Of a stretch of 64,000 nt of DNA, positions 34,901-42,416 are shown one piece after another; the first letter of the stretch is position 1; every line of letters begins with the position of its first letter. The notes beneath the pieces are model-generated. The model saw only the letters and a list, made by a program, of their open reading frames with translations, ran no database searches and was not told the origin of the DNA. The stretch comes from Cohnella sp. AR92. Its GTDB lineage: Bacteria > Bacillota > Bacilli > Paenibacillales > Paenibacillaceae. The stretch lies in assembly GCF_003990975.1 (NCBI RefSeq), contig NZ_RZJR01000001.1, positions 310,001 to 374,000 on the forward strand. Reading direction: 5' to 3'. The position numbers were made by a program, and so were the translations under genes.

Positions 34901-35002
34901 CATCGGCAGGGACAGATAGTGGCGATCGGGTATGCGGCTGCCGTCATCGTCGCCGTCCTGGCGAGCGTACCTTACTGGGAGTGGATCGGCCTGATCCGCT
35001 AG
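31931..35002 (+). CDS. Cyclic-nucleotide-binding domain / His-rich linker / SLC13-type anion permease fusion
   Basis: A 1023-residue protein with an unusual domain order. Residues 5-125 form a Crp-like cyclic-nucleotide-binding domain (ILFRQGELGDSMYLIEKGQV; FGEMALLTGEPRSA). Two TPR-like helical stretches flank a low-complexity linker at about 305-395, built of 9- and 12-residue units starting DRSD or DRPD and holding about 17 His. From about 540 come ten or more membrane helices of an SLC13/DASS sodium-coupled anion transporter (NPLIPSSSAKVTLGVP; GSYTNAMAFG; a C-terminal VRDDPAVI block). It suggests dicarboxylate or sulfate transport gated by a nucleotide or metal signal. The ATG at 31931 lacks a strong Shine-Dalgarno site. 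No soluble partner is encoded nearby. Confidence 0.85.
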   Translation: MDLSRIEMFNGLSKVELARILGMLDRRAEKAGAILFRQGELGDSMYLIEKGQVQLYSETPDGGRQPLVLLGEGVVFGEMALLTGEPRSAMAVAATDLSLYRIDSEIFQKLIRENSLLSAYFIRLLSQRLVQTNDRLQASKEAKARLVRESVERLPEPLPEALSACAMLPLVDERMLEALFSFSWEETSAKLREQLSEFVRHTASEENNLTGEGRIELHASVKPILAERYMERHSERERERWLRQAAEYWMEQGRWDAAAAVYAERDDWETALDIAERRLSAAETEQEAVLNRAARGEAPGSTADTKERHSRSHRSDRTAHPDRSERATHSDRPDHVHQAHRADRSDSETHADRPDQAHHVHHADVPDHAHHADRSNRARRPGHPERPEHADSPELPAGKSLLDTDAALSAAETAAAVSAAADTAEARDAAGFTLFDRCPADKLLARFRVLAAYLSHCAAHKREIGVAKLEELLERGAASFHTDEEKIRLLELGAEWSRALGHKQKALVYLQRAERIATHAEQAGAEDDLSERSYRLAEQKLRQEKSKDLAAKAGGLWKRKGWSAAFASCAAIGSMAGFHFMAPVAGLSRDGMDFIGIGLAAVIFWMVNVVADYLVALVMAMLWVLEGLLTPETALSGFASTTWLYMLFILAVGAAIARSGILYRLSLHALRRFPANYRGQLWGLIAGGIVLNPLIPSSSAKVTLGVPIARTLSESMGFRDRSPGTAGLSLAAMVFYGFTAPFILTGSYTNAMAFGLVPGGAKAPSWFEWFLYALPAFLVFACLMLLLLKRMFRSPAASRPIVRETVDEQLNLLGRWTKEERWTSLTVIGCMLLLILQPLHGLDNAWVMLLGFGVLLITGALDTQTLKTSVDWPFLLFIGIAFSFAKGAEELGIIDAMTSVLSSRMDAFLSSPVLFLGAVMVISFLVTLVVRDDPAVILLVIALLPLADQAGIHPWVLIFTILLATDPFFFTFQSPTYLLAYYSAEGKSFSHRQGQIVAIGYAAAVIVAVLASVPYWEWIGLIR

Positions 35003-35010
35003 AACCGCCA

Positions 35011-35057
35011 AAAAGCCGAGTCGTATCTCCGCCTGAACGGGGAACGGCTCGGCTTTT
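35011..35057. terminator. Bidirectional terminator
   Basis: Stem AAAAGCCGAG (35011-35020) with CTCGGCTTTT (35048-35057) between the convergent SLC13 fusion and glycosyltransferase-like genes. A and T runs flank it on both sides. Confidence 0.85.
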
Positions 35058-35058
35058 C

Positions 35059-35889
35059 TTATTTTGAACGCTTGGAATAAGCCTTCCGCTGATGGAACGA
35101 CAACGAGCGGTACTTGGCTGCATATTTCTTCAGCTCGGATGCCGTCAACGAACGATAGCTGCGATGAACGTGCTTGTTCTTGGCGGCACGGAGCAAACAG
35201 CTGCCCGGCTCGGTCGAACGCAAGTAATTCCCATACGTCTCGAACTCGGAGAAGGCGAAGGGCTTCGTCTTATCGATGCTCTTAAGAATGGCGGCATGCC
35301 ACTTGGTACCGTGTTTTTTCTCGATTGTTCTTTTTAGCTGGGACAGTTTTCTCTTATTGAAGAGCATGTAGTGGGTGACGAAGGAGGAGGGGGCGGAGGC
35401 TTTGCGGCCAAGCAGCTTCTTGTAGGTTCGGAAGTATTCCGGCTGGCTCCAATTGCGCGTGTAGAAAATCGTGCGGCCGCCCTTCAGGAACCGGTGAGGA
35501 CGAATGAGCACCGTATCGGCGTCAACGGTCAGGAAGTAAGCCTTCTTGCCGATCGTGTCCCCGCTGAACTTCAGCAGCTGCTGGTACAGCCAGCCGGAAC
35601 GTTCGAACGTTCTCGTGCTGTAGTTAATCTTGCTTTTCCTCAGCTCCAGCACCGAATTCTCGTTCAGGAACGTGCAGTTCATGCTTTTGGCAAGCTTCCG
35701 GATTTTCTGGCTGTCGGGAGAGACGATGTAGATTCTGCCGATCGGATGAGAGACATGCTCGCGGATGCTTCTAATCACATGGGGCAAGGTGGCAAGGTCC
35801 TTCTCGATCGCGGGAATCAGCACATCGATCGGGACGGACGAACGCGCCTGGCCGGCCCCGCTCTCTGGCTGGGTGCTTGTCTCTGGCAT
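35059..35889 (-). CDS. Putative glycosyltransferase-like protein (DUF6492-like)
   Basis: A 276-residue soluble protein. PIDVLIPAIEKDLATLPHVIRSI and later YFLTVDADTVLIRP resemble a GT-A fold with a DxD-type metal motif (DAD). WLYQQLLKF and the FSEFETYGNYL block recall DUF6492-type sugar transferases. The C-terminal 60 residues are strongly basic (KLSQLKR, KYRSLSFHQRKAYSKRSK). The acceptor is unknown. The ATG at 35889 has AAGGAG about 14 bases upstream, farther than usual, so the start is uncertain. It converges on the SLC13 fusion gene with a shared terminator. Confidence 0.55.
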   Translation of the reverse strand: MPETSTQPESGAGQARSSVPIDVLIPAIEKDLATLPHVIRSIREHVSHPIGRIYIVSPDSQKIRKLAKSMNCTFLNENSVLELRKSKINYSTRTFERSGWLYQQLLKFSGDTIGKKAYFLTVDADTVLIRPHRFLKGGRTIFYTRNWSQPEYFRTYKKLLGRKASAPSSFVTHYMLFNKRKLSQLKRTIEKKHGTKWHAAILKSIDKTKPFAFSEFETYGNYLRSTEPGSCLLRAAKNKHVHRSYRSLTASELKKYAAKYRSLSFHQRKAYSKRSK

Positions 35890-36235
35890 GCCGGAATCAC
35901 TCTCTCCTTGGATTGGTGTACAGATGGCTTATCCTATGTGGCATCCGCATGGAAGGTGAGAGGAAAGGGCAGGGTACCTAGGAAAAGCAAAGGGGGAGAC
36001 GGTTGGATCCGAAGGAGTCGAGCAAGAACGGCAATGCGGAGCGGGTTACGAAAAGCGGCTTCATCCTCTACTGCTTGCCGAGATCGCGATCGGCTTTGGC
36101 GAAGCATTTTCCTTTATTTGACGGGGCTTCAGAAGGTATGACGCGAAAGCCGGGCAATTTCTTGGCGGAATTCGCTCGAAATATGGTATGTTAGGAAAAG
36201 CATAGACCCTATACGAAACAGGGAGGAATCTCGCT
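35890..36235 (+). other. Divergent intergenic region before the nucleoside hydrolase
   Basis: About 345 bp. A 63-codon frame (36003-36194, TTG start with GGGGGAG before it) is open but has no recognisable features and overlaps the promoter area. A -35-like TTGGCG (36162-36167) and a -10-like TATGTT (36187-36192) have a 19-bp spacer and are weak. GGGAGG (36221-36226) serves the next gene. Confidence 0.4.
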
Positions 36236-37156
36236 TTGACTGCCAGACCGATTATTCTAGACGTAGACACGGGCGTGGACGACGCGCTCGCGATCGCTTA
36301 CGCCGTTCGATCCCCGGAGATAGAAGTGCTTGGACTCACGACGAACTTCGGCAACATCACCGTCGAAGAAGCTGCCCGCAATTCGCTGATCGTCCTCGAG
36401 AAGCTAGGCCGCGCGGATGTGCCGGTCTACCAAGGCTCGGCTCAACCTCTCAGCCGGACGAAGGACGAGTATCCCCGCCATATCCATGGAGAACACGGGC
36501 TCGGGGGCGCGCCTTTGTCCAAGCCTTCCGCGAGCAAAGAGGAGAAGAACGCCGTGGACTTCATCATCGAGCAGGTTCGCCGCCTCAAGAAAGAGCTGAC
36601 GTTGGTGTTCGTCGGACCGCTCACCAATCTGGCGCATGCCGTTCAGAAGGACCCCGAGATCGCCGACTTGGTCGGCCGGGTCGTCATCATGGGCGGAGCC
36701 GCAAGGCACCGGGGCAACGTGTCGGCCTACGCGGAAGCCAACATCCATAGCGATCCCGAAGCGGCGGACGTCGTGTTCCGCTCCGGACTGCCGATCACGA
36801 TGGTCGGCTTGGACGTCACGATGAAGACGCTGCTGCCGATGTCGCAGATGCCGGTATGGCGAGAAAAGGATGCTTCGCTGGGCGGCTTCTTCGCCGACAT
36901 GACGGAGTTCTATATTCGCTTCTACGAATCGGCCTATCCGGGCATCGGCGGCTGCGGCCTGCATGACCCGCTCGCGATCGGCGCTGTCGTAAAGCCGGAG
37001 CTGCTGGAGACCGAGCCGATGCATCTGGTCGTCGAGCTCGCCGGCGAGGAGCTGGCAAGAACGCGCGAAGTGCCCGGCGAGAAGCCGAACATCGACGTCT
37101 GCGTGAAAGTCGACGCGGATGGCTTCTTGAAGCACTTCCTTGGACGCGTGATCTAA
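36236..37156 (+). CDS. Nucleoside hydrolase (IunH/RihA-like)
   Basis: A 306-residue ribonucleoside hydrolase that splits purine or pyrimidine nucleosides into base and ribose. The Ca2+-binding motif ILDVDTGVDDALAIAYA at residues 7-23 supplies the metal aspartates. VFVGPLTNLAHA, GGAARHRGNVSAYAEANIHSDPEAA and the active-site His in GCGLHDPLAIG follow. TTG start at 36236 with GGGAGG nine bases upstream. It stands alone before a terminator. Since the window also encodes uracil/thymine breakdown, it could release pyrimidine bases for that route (inference). Confidence 0.9.
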   Translation: MTARPIILDVDTGVDDALAIAYAVRSPEIEVLGLTTNFGNITVEEAARNSLIVLEKLGRADVPVYQGSAQPLSRTKDEYPRHIHGEHGLGGAPLSKPSASKEEKNAVDFIIEQVRRLKKELTLVFVGPLTNLAHAVQKDPEIADLVGRVVIMGGAARHRGNVSAYAEANIHSDPEAADVVFRSGLPITMVGLDVTMKTLLPMSQMPVWREKDASLGGFFADMTEFYIRFYESAYPGIGGCGLHDPLAIGAVVKPELLETEPMHLVVELAGEELARTREVPGEKPNIDVCVKVDADGFLKHFLGRVI

Positions 37157-37171
37157 GCGGCCATGGGATAG

Positions 37172-37207
37172 AAACAGAACCGAGGGGGACTCGGTTCTGT
37201 TTTTTTT
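37172..37207 (+). terminator. Terminator after the nucleoside hydrolase gene
   Basis: Stem AAACAGAACCGAG (37172-37184) / CTCGGTTCTGTTT (37190-37202), with a continuing T-run to 37207. Confidence 0.93.
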
Positions 37208-37208
37208 G

Positions 37209-37555
37209 GTCTTGTTCGAGACTAACTCTGCCGCTGGAGCGCCGCGATACGCAGAGATAGTCTCAGATGAGACTAACTCCGCCTCCGGATTGCCGCGATG
37301 CGCCGAGATAGTCACCGATGAGACTAACTCCGCCTCCGGAGTACCGTGATGCGCCGAGATAGTCACCGATGAGACTAACTCCGCCTCCGGAGTACCGTGA
37401 TGCGCCGAAATAGTCTCCGATGAGACTAACTCCGCCTCCGGAGTGCCGTGATGCGCCGAAATAGTCTCCGATGAGACTAACTCCGCCTCCGGAGTGCCGC
37501 GACGCGCCAAGATAGTCTCAGATGAGACTAACTCCGCCTCCGGAGTGCCACGACC
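37209..37555 (+). repeat. Tandem array E: seven units of exactly 51 bp
   Basis: ACTAAC recurs at 37221, 37272, 37323, 37374, 37425, 37476 and 37527, a constant 51-bp step. The core is a TAGTCTC / GAGACTA dyad around four bases, joined by CTCCGCCTCCGGAGTGCCG-type sequence. A 51-bp period keeps minus-strand frames open, giving an artefactual 17-residue repeat ORF that I do not accept as a gene. Confidence 0.96.
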
Positions 37556-37556
37556 T

Positions 37557-37700
37557 ATCGAGATAATGCCGTACGACACGATCTCCCGCCACGAAGTGCC
37601 CATCGCAGCTCGAGATAATGCCGTACGACACGATCTCCCGCCACGAAGTCCCCGTCGCCGCTCGAGATCGTGCCGTACGACACGATCTCCTCCCACACTT
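37557..37700 (+). repeat. Tandem array F: three 52-bp units
   Basis: CCGTACGACACGATCTCCCG recurs with GTACG at 37571, 37623 and 37675, 52 bp apart. It begins directly after the last array E unit. Each unit contains CGTACG within GTG-CCGTACGA-CAC-like symmetry. Confidence 0.93.
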
Positions 37701-37850
37701 CTTCTCCTCCACACCATCTCCCCGCCGCACTCGTTCTCTTCCCCACCGTCTACCGTCGCACGCCCTCTCTTTCACCACCGTCTCCCTTTCCTCCCGTACG
37801 CACTCTCCTCCCATACGCCCTCTCCTCTCGCATGCCGCACCCCTCCAGAT
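37683..37850 (+). other. Polypyrimidine-rich tract
   Basis: About 170 bp that is almost entirely C and T on the plus strand, broken mainly by short ACG/CAC steps, between array F and the mmsA promoter. Both forward frames through it give low-complexity Ser/Pro/Leu peptides, so it is not treated as coding. Confidence 0.6.
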
Positions 37851-37939
37851 GTTATGTAATCTACCCTCTGGATTGTCTGTACGTCTGAGACGGCTACTTT
37901 TTTAACGTATTGTCTAAATGAAGAGGGGGAAGCCAGTGA

Positions 37940-37966
37940 TATAATTGTCATCAAATTTAACATTAA
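37940..37966 (+). promoter_or_regulatory. -10 box and TGTCA-N7-TAACAT site before mmsA
   Basis: -10 TATAAT (37940-37945) is followed with no gap by TGTCA-TCAAATT-TAACAT (37946-37963). The copy at 10057 matches this one at 18 of 21 positions when three flanking bases are included. No -35 lies at 17 bp. The placement over the transcription start suggests a regulator contacting RNA polymerase or blocking it. Confidence 0.6.
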
Positions 37967-38001
37967 CGGGTCGATGACTCTTAAGGAGATGAGCACTCCC
38001 G

Positions 38002-39474
38002 ATGACGATATCCTCGCCTGATGAGACGATCGCGCACGTGCGCAACTATGTGAACGGAGTGTGGGCGGAGTCCTCCGCCGAGACCTATGAGGACGTACCG
38101 AACCCGGCGACGGGCGAGCTGCTGGCGCGGGTGCCGCTCTCGACAAGAGCGGACGTGGATGCGGCGGTGGCGGCTGCGAAGGCGGCGTTCCCCGAATGGA
38201 GCAAGACGGCGGTGCCGAGACGGGCGCGGATTCTGTTCCGCTACCAGCAGCTGCTGGTCGAACATTGGGAGGAGCTTGCGCGCATCGTGACGACGGAGAA
38301 CGGCAAAAGCTACTCCGAAGCGTACGGCGAGGTGCAGCGGGGAATCGAATGCGTCGAATTCGCGGCAGGAGCTCCTACCCTTATGATGGGAAGCCAGCTT
38401 CCCGACATCGCGACGGGCATCGAATCGGGCATGTACCGCTATCCTCTCGGGGTCGTCGGCGGCATCGCTCCGTTTAATTTTCCGATGATGGTTCCCTGCT
38501 GGATGTTCCCGCTGGCCATCGCATGCGGCAATACGTTCGTGCTGAAGCCGTCGGAGCGCACCCCGATCCTGGCGGGCAGGCTGGCGGAGCTGTTCGCGGA
38601 AGCGGGCTTGCCCGCGGGCGTGCTGAACGTCGTCAACGGGTCGAAGGATGTGGTGAACGGCCTTCTGGAGAACCCGGACGTGAAGGCGATCTCGTTCGTG
38701 GGCTCGCAGCCGGTGGCGGAATATATCTATAAGACGGCCGCGGCGAACGGCAAGAGGGTCCAGGCGCTGGCGGGAGCGAAGAACCACTCGATCGTCATGC
38801 CGGACGCCGATCTCGACAACGCGGTGACCAACATCACGGCGGCGGCTTTCGGTTCCGCGGGCGAACGATGCATGGCGGCTTCCGTCGTCGTAGCGGTCGG
38901 GGACATCGCCGACGAGCTGGTGGATCGGCTCGTGAAGGCGGCAGACGAGATCAAGATCGGCAACGGAATGGAGGAGGGAGTGTTCCTCGGTCCGGTCATT
39001 CGGGAGGAGAACCGAACCCGAACCATCGGCTATATCGAGATCGGGGAGACGGAGGGCGCCGAGCTCGTTCGGGACGGACGCAAGGACGCCGAGACCTCCT
39101 CTGCCAACGGTTACTTCGTCGGGCCTACCATTTTCGACAACGTACGGCCCGGGATGAGAATCTGGAAGGACGAGATATTCGCCCCGGTGCTCTCCATCGT
39201 GAGAGCCCGCGACCTGAAGGAAGCGATCGCCGTCGCGAACGAGTCCGAATTCGCCAACGGCGCCTGCCTGTACACGGACAGCGCCAAAGCGGTCCGCCAA
39301 TTCCGCGACGAGATCGACGCCGGGATGCTGGGCATCAACCTGGGCGTGCCCGCTCCGATGGCCTTTTTCCCCTTCTCGGGCTACAAGAAGTCGTTCTACG
39401 GGGATCTGCACGCGAACGGCAAGGACGGAGTCGAATTCTACACCCGGAAGAAGATGCTTACCGCCCGTTATTAA
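38002..39474 (+). CDS. mmsA: CoA-acylating methylmalonate-semialdehyde dehydrogenase
   Basis: A 490-residue aldehyde dehydrogenase that turns malonate or methylmalonate semialdehyde plus CoA and NAD+ into acetyl- or propionyl-CoA and CO2. The ALDH fold motifs present are [28 protein letters not shown] and the catalytic Cys290 in [17 protein letters not shown]. The GERCMA sequence and the 490-residue length are typical of MmsA/IolA rather than of other ALDHs. It is the first gene of a three-gene operon with a beta-alanine-type aminotransferase and alanine dehydrogenase, which points to beta-alanine breakdown. It carries the motif shared with the pyrimidine genes at its promoter. Confidence 0.92.
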   Translation: MTISSPDETIAHVRNYVNGVWAESSAETYEDVPNPATGELLARVPLSTRADVDAAVAAAKAAFPEWSKTAVPRRARILFRYQQLLVEHWEELARIVTTENGKSYSEAYGEVQRGIECVEFAAGAPTLMMGSQLPDIATGIESGMYRYPLGVVGGIAPFNFPMMVPCWMFPLAIACGNTFVLKPSERTPILAGRLAELFAEAGLPAGVLNVVNGSKDVVNGLLENPDVKAISFVGSQPVAEYIYKTAAANGKRVQALAGAKNHSIVMPDADLDNAVTNITAAAFGSAGERCMAASVVVAVGDIADELVDRLVKAADEIKIGNGMEEGVFLGPVIREENRTRTIGYIEIGETEGAELVRDGRKDAETSSANGYFVGPTIFDNVRPGMRIWKDEIFAPVLSIVRARDLKEAIAVANESEFANGACLYTDSAKAVRQFRDEIDAGMLGINLGVPAPMAFFPFSGYKKSFYGDLHANGKDGVEFYTRKKMLTARY

Positions 39475-39516
39475 ATGCGGGGCTTAAATCGATAGGTTGA
39501 GAAGGAGAGGGATATC

Positions 39517-40863
39517 ATGATAACGGAGAACGAGAACCTCGTGGCGAAGGATCGGCAATATTTGTGGCACGCGATGACTCCTTACAACAAGCAGAATCCT
39601 CCTATGATTATCGCGGAGGGCAAAGGCTCGTGGATCACGGACACGTCGGGCAATCGCTACTTGGACGGAATGTCCTCTCTGTGGTGCGTGAACATCGGCT
39701 ATGGGCGGGAGGAGATGGCGAAGGCTGCGTATGACCAGCTCGTGGAGCTCAGCTTCGCCTCCATGCTGCAGAGCCACAAGCCGGCGATCCGCTTGGCGGA
39801 GAAGCTGAACGAATGGCTGGGAGACGATTACGTCATCTTCTTCTCCAACAGCGGCTCGGACGCGAACGAAGTGGCCTTCAAGATCGCCCGTCAATATCAT
39901 GAACAGAGCGGGCAAGGCAACCGCTACAAGATCGTCTCCCGCTACCGGGCTTATCACGGCAACTCGATGGGCGCCCTGTCCGCCACCGGCCAATCGCAGC
40001 GCAAGTATAAATACGAGCCGCTGAGCGCAGGCTTCCTGCATGTGCAGCCTCCCTACAGCTACCGCCGTCCGGAGGGCATGAGCGTCGAGCAGTTCAATCT
40101 CCTCTGCGCCAAGCAGCTGGAAGAGACGATCGTCTGGGAAGGCAAGGATACGATCGCGGCCGTCATCATGGAGCCGGCCATTACCGGCGGGGGAGTCATC
40201 GTCCCCCACCAGGTATACATGGACGAGGTGCAGCGCATCTGCAACAAGCACGGCGTGCTTCTGATCATCGACGAGGTCATCTGCGGCTTCGGCCGTTCGG
40301 GACGCAAGTTCGGCCATATGAACTTCGGTCTCAAGCCGGACATCGTCACGATGGCCAAAGGGCTGACCAGCGCCTATCTGCCGCTGTCGGCGACGGCCGT
40401 CCGCAAAGATATCTATGAGGCCTTCAAGGGCAAAGAGGATTACAGCCACTTCCGGCATGTGAACACCTTCGGCGGCAATCCCGCTTCCTGCGCGGTCGCG
40501 CTGAAGAACCTGGAGATCCTCGAGCGCGAAGGGCTCGTGGAGCGCTCCCGAGAGCTTGGGGAGAGACTGGCCGAAGGCGCGAAGGAGCTGCTTAAGCATC
40601 CGAACGTCGGGGAGCTTCGCAGCTTCGGCTTTATTCTCGGTATCGAGCTCGTGAAGGATCAGATCACGAAGGAGCCTCTGCCGCTTCCCGAAGTCGTGAA
40701 ATTCATCTCCGCCTGCAAGGCCAAGGGGCTGATCATCAGCAAGAACGGAGACACCGTGGACGGCTTCAACAATGTCTTGACGATCGCGCCTCCGCTGTCC
40801 TCGACGGATGACGATCTGGCCTTTATCGTCAACACGCTTAGAGAAGTGTTCCTAGGGTCGTAG
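39517..40863 (+). CDS. Class III (omega) aminotransferase, probably beta-alanine:pyruvate
   Basis: A 448-residue PLP enzyme. [48 protein letters not shown] and [13 protein letters not shown] are class III signatures; the PLP lysine is Lys281 ([15 protein letters not shown]). Given mmsA before it and ald after it, the likely reaction is beta-alanine (or beta-aminoisobutyrate) plus pyruvate giving malonate (or methylmalonate) semialdehyde plus L-alanine. Taurine or other omega-amino acids cannot be excluded. The RBS GGAGAGG precedes the ATG; spacing to the neighbours is about 40 and 30 bp. Confidence 0.9.
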   Translation: MITENENLVAKDRQYLWHAMTPYNKQNPPMIIAEGKGSWITDTSGNRYLDGMSSLWCVNIGYGREEMAKAAYDQLVELSFASMLQSHKPAIRLAEKLNEWLGDDYVIFFSNSGSDANEVAFKIARQYHEQSGQGNRYKIVSRYRAYHGNSMGALSATGQSQRKYKYEPLSAGFLHVQPPYSYRRPEGMSVEQFNLLCAKQLEETIVWEGKDTIAAVIMEPAITGGGVIVPHQVYMDEVQRICNKHGVLLIIDEVICGFGRSGRKFGHMNFGLKPDIVTMAKGLTSAYLPLSATAVRKDIYEAFKGKEDYSHFRHVNTFGGNPASCAVALKNLEILEREGLVERSRELGERLAEGAKELLKHPNVGELRSFGFILGIELVKDQITKEPLPLPEVVKFISACKAKGLIISKNGDTVDGFNNVLTIAPPLSSTDDDLAFIVNTLREVFLGS

Positions 40864-40894
40864 AAGGGAAAAGCAAGGAATAGGAGGGGGAGCC

Positions 40895-42028
40895 ATGCTC
40901 ATCGGAGTTCCCAAGGAGATTAAGAACAACGAGAACCGTGTAGGGATGACGCCGGGAGCGGTCGTATCCTATCACAAGGCCGGACACCGGGTGCTGGTGG
41001 AGACGAATGCCGGAGCCGGCATCGGCTTCACCGACCAGGACTACCGGGATGCCGGAGCCGAGGTCGTCGAGACGGCGAAGGAAGCATGGGCGGCCGAGAT
41101 GGTCGTCAAAGTGAAGGAACCTCTGCCGGAGGAATACGATTTCTTCCGCGAGGGCCTGATTCTCTACACGTATCTTCACCTCGCGCCCGAAGCGGAGCTG
41201 ACGAGGGCGCTCGTCGAGCGCAAAGTGACCGCGATCGCCTACGAGACGATTCAGCTCGACAACGGCAGCCTGCCGCTGCTCACGCCGATGAGCGAAGTGG
41301 CGGGACGCATGTCCATTCAGATCGGCGCTCATTTTCTCGAGAAGTCCCATGGGGGCAAAGGGGTGCTGATGAGCGGGGTGCCCGGCGTCGCGCCGGCGAA
41401 GGTCGCCGTCGTCGGCGGCGGCATCGTCGGCACGAATGCGGCCCGGATCGCTCTGGGCCTCGGCGCGGACGTCAGCATCCTCGACATCAACGCCGACCGG
41501 CTGCGCCAGCTTGACGACCTGTTCCAAGGACGCGTCAAGACGCTGATGTCGAATCCGCACAACATCGCCGAGGCGGTGAAGGCGGCGGACTTGGTCGTCG
41601 GCGCGGTGCTGATTCCCGGCGCGCGGGCCCCGCGCCTCGTGACGGAGGAGATGGTGCGCGGCATGTCGCCGGGCTCGGTGATCGTCGATGTCGCCATCGA
41701 TCAGGGAGGCTCGATCGAGACGATCGACCGGATTACGACCCACGATCAGCCGACCTACGTGAAGCACGGCGTCGTCCATTACGCCGTCGCGAACATGCCG
41801 GGAGCGGTCGCTCGCACGTCGACGATCGCGCTGACGAACGTCACGACTCCCTATGGGCTGCAGATTGCCTCCAAAGGCTATCGCCAAGCCGCATTGGACA
41901 ACCAGGCGCTTGCCCGGGGGATCAACGCCGCGGAAGGCAAGGTTACCTTCCAAGCGGTGGCGGAAGCGCATGGATACGAGCATACGAACGTGCGGGAGGT
42001 GCTGAAGGGCTCGACGATTTCGGCATAG
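40895..42028 (+). CDS. ald: Alanine dehydrogenase
   Basis: A 377-residue NAD-dependent dehydrogenase that oxidises L-alanine to pyruvate and ammonia. The N terminus [20 protein letters not shown] is diagnostic, with the substrate Lys in KVKEP and the His in YLHLAP. The NAD Rossmann motif is [12 protein letters not shown] near residue 175, and [13 protein letters not shown] closes the fold. In this operon it would regenerate pyruvate for the aminotransferase and release the nitrogen of beta-alanine as ammonium. RBS GGAGGGGG. Confidence 0.95.
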   Translation: MLIGVPKEIKNNENRVGMTPGAVVSYHKAGHRVLVETNAGAGIGFTDQDYRDAGAEVVETAKEAWAAEMVVKVKEPLPEEYDFFREGLILYTYLHLAPEAELTRALVERKVTAIAYETIQLDNGSLPLLTPMSEVAGRMSIQIGAHFLEKSHGGKGVLMSGVPGVAPAKVAVVGGGIVGTNAARIALGLGADVSILDINADRLRQLDDLFQGRVKTLMSNPHNIAEAVKAADLVVGAVLIPGARAPRLVTEEMVRGMSPGSVIVDVAIDQGGSIETIDRITTHDQPTYVKHGVVHYAVANMPGAVARTSTIALTNVTTPYGLQIASKGYRQAALDNQALARGINAAEGKVTFQAVAEAHGYEHTNVREVLKGSTISA

Positions 42029-42051
42029 CGACTAGGAAAATCAAGAAAATA

Positions 42052-42081
42052 GCGGCATCAGGGAGACTATCCCTGTGCCGC
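42052..42081 (+). terminator. Terminator-like hairpin after ald
   Basis: Stem GCGGCA-GGGA (42052-42064) with TCCC-TGCCGC (42070-42081), one bulge, followed by CTTCTAATTCT. The T-run is weak. Confidence 0.6.
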
Positions 42082-42090
42082 CTTCTAATT

Positions 42091-42285
42091 CTAAGGGAAA
42101 CAGGAGCCCTTATTTTCCCCAAAATCGGCCCTTCGAAAACCTAACGGAACCAGAGGCCCTTATATTATAGAAAACAGCCCATTTTGGCGATAATCCCCTG
42201 TTTAAGCGTCTCTTATTTCCGTTACATCTGGAAGACAGGATTTTGATGCCGCTAAAGGTCGCTCATTTCCGTTAGCGCCACCCTC
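42091..42285 (+). repeat. Array G: two plus two inverted ~50-bp units
   Basis: CTAAGGGAAACAGGAGCCCT (42091) and CTAACGGAACCAGAGGCCCT (42141) are 50 bp apart. In the opposite orientation TCTTATTTCCGTTA (42211) and GCTCATTTCCGTTA (42261) are also 50 bp apart. The intervening sequence pairs AAAATGG-type and CCATTTT-type tracts. The remaining gap to 42416 shows nothing recognisable. Confidence 0.75.
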
Positions 42286-42416
42286 CGCCAGCTACCCCGA
42301 TCGCGACGCTGTCCCCGAACCCGACCGCGCCCTCGTTCCTAAGCTTTGCCAATCCTACCCGGCCTGATCGCTACAGGACAACGCCTGCATTTTGCCCATT
42401 TGCCGCGCCAACTCGC

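Noticed and set aside
36003..36194. 63-codon ORF before the nucleoside hydrolase gene
   Set aside because: It has a purine-rich site before a TTG, but no recognisable sequence features, and it overlaps the likely promoter.
36404..37717. 437-codon minus-strand ORF with a 17-residue repeat
   Set aside because: It overlaps the nucleoside hydrolase gene antisense, has no ribosome-binding site, and its openness follows from the 51-bp period of array E.
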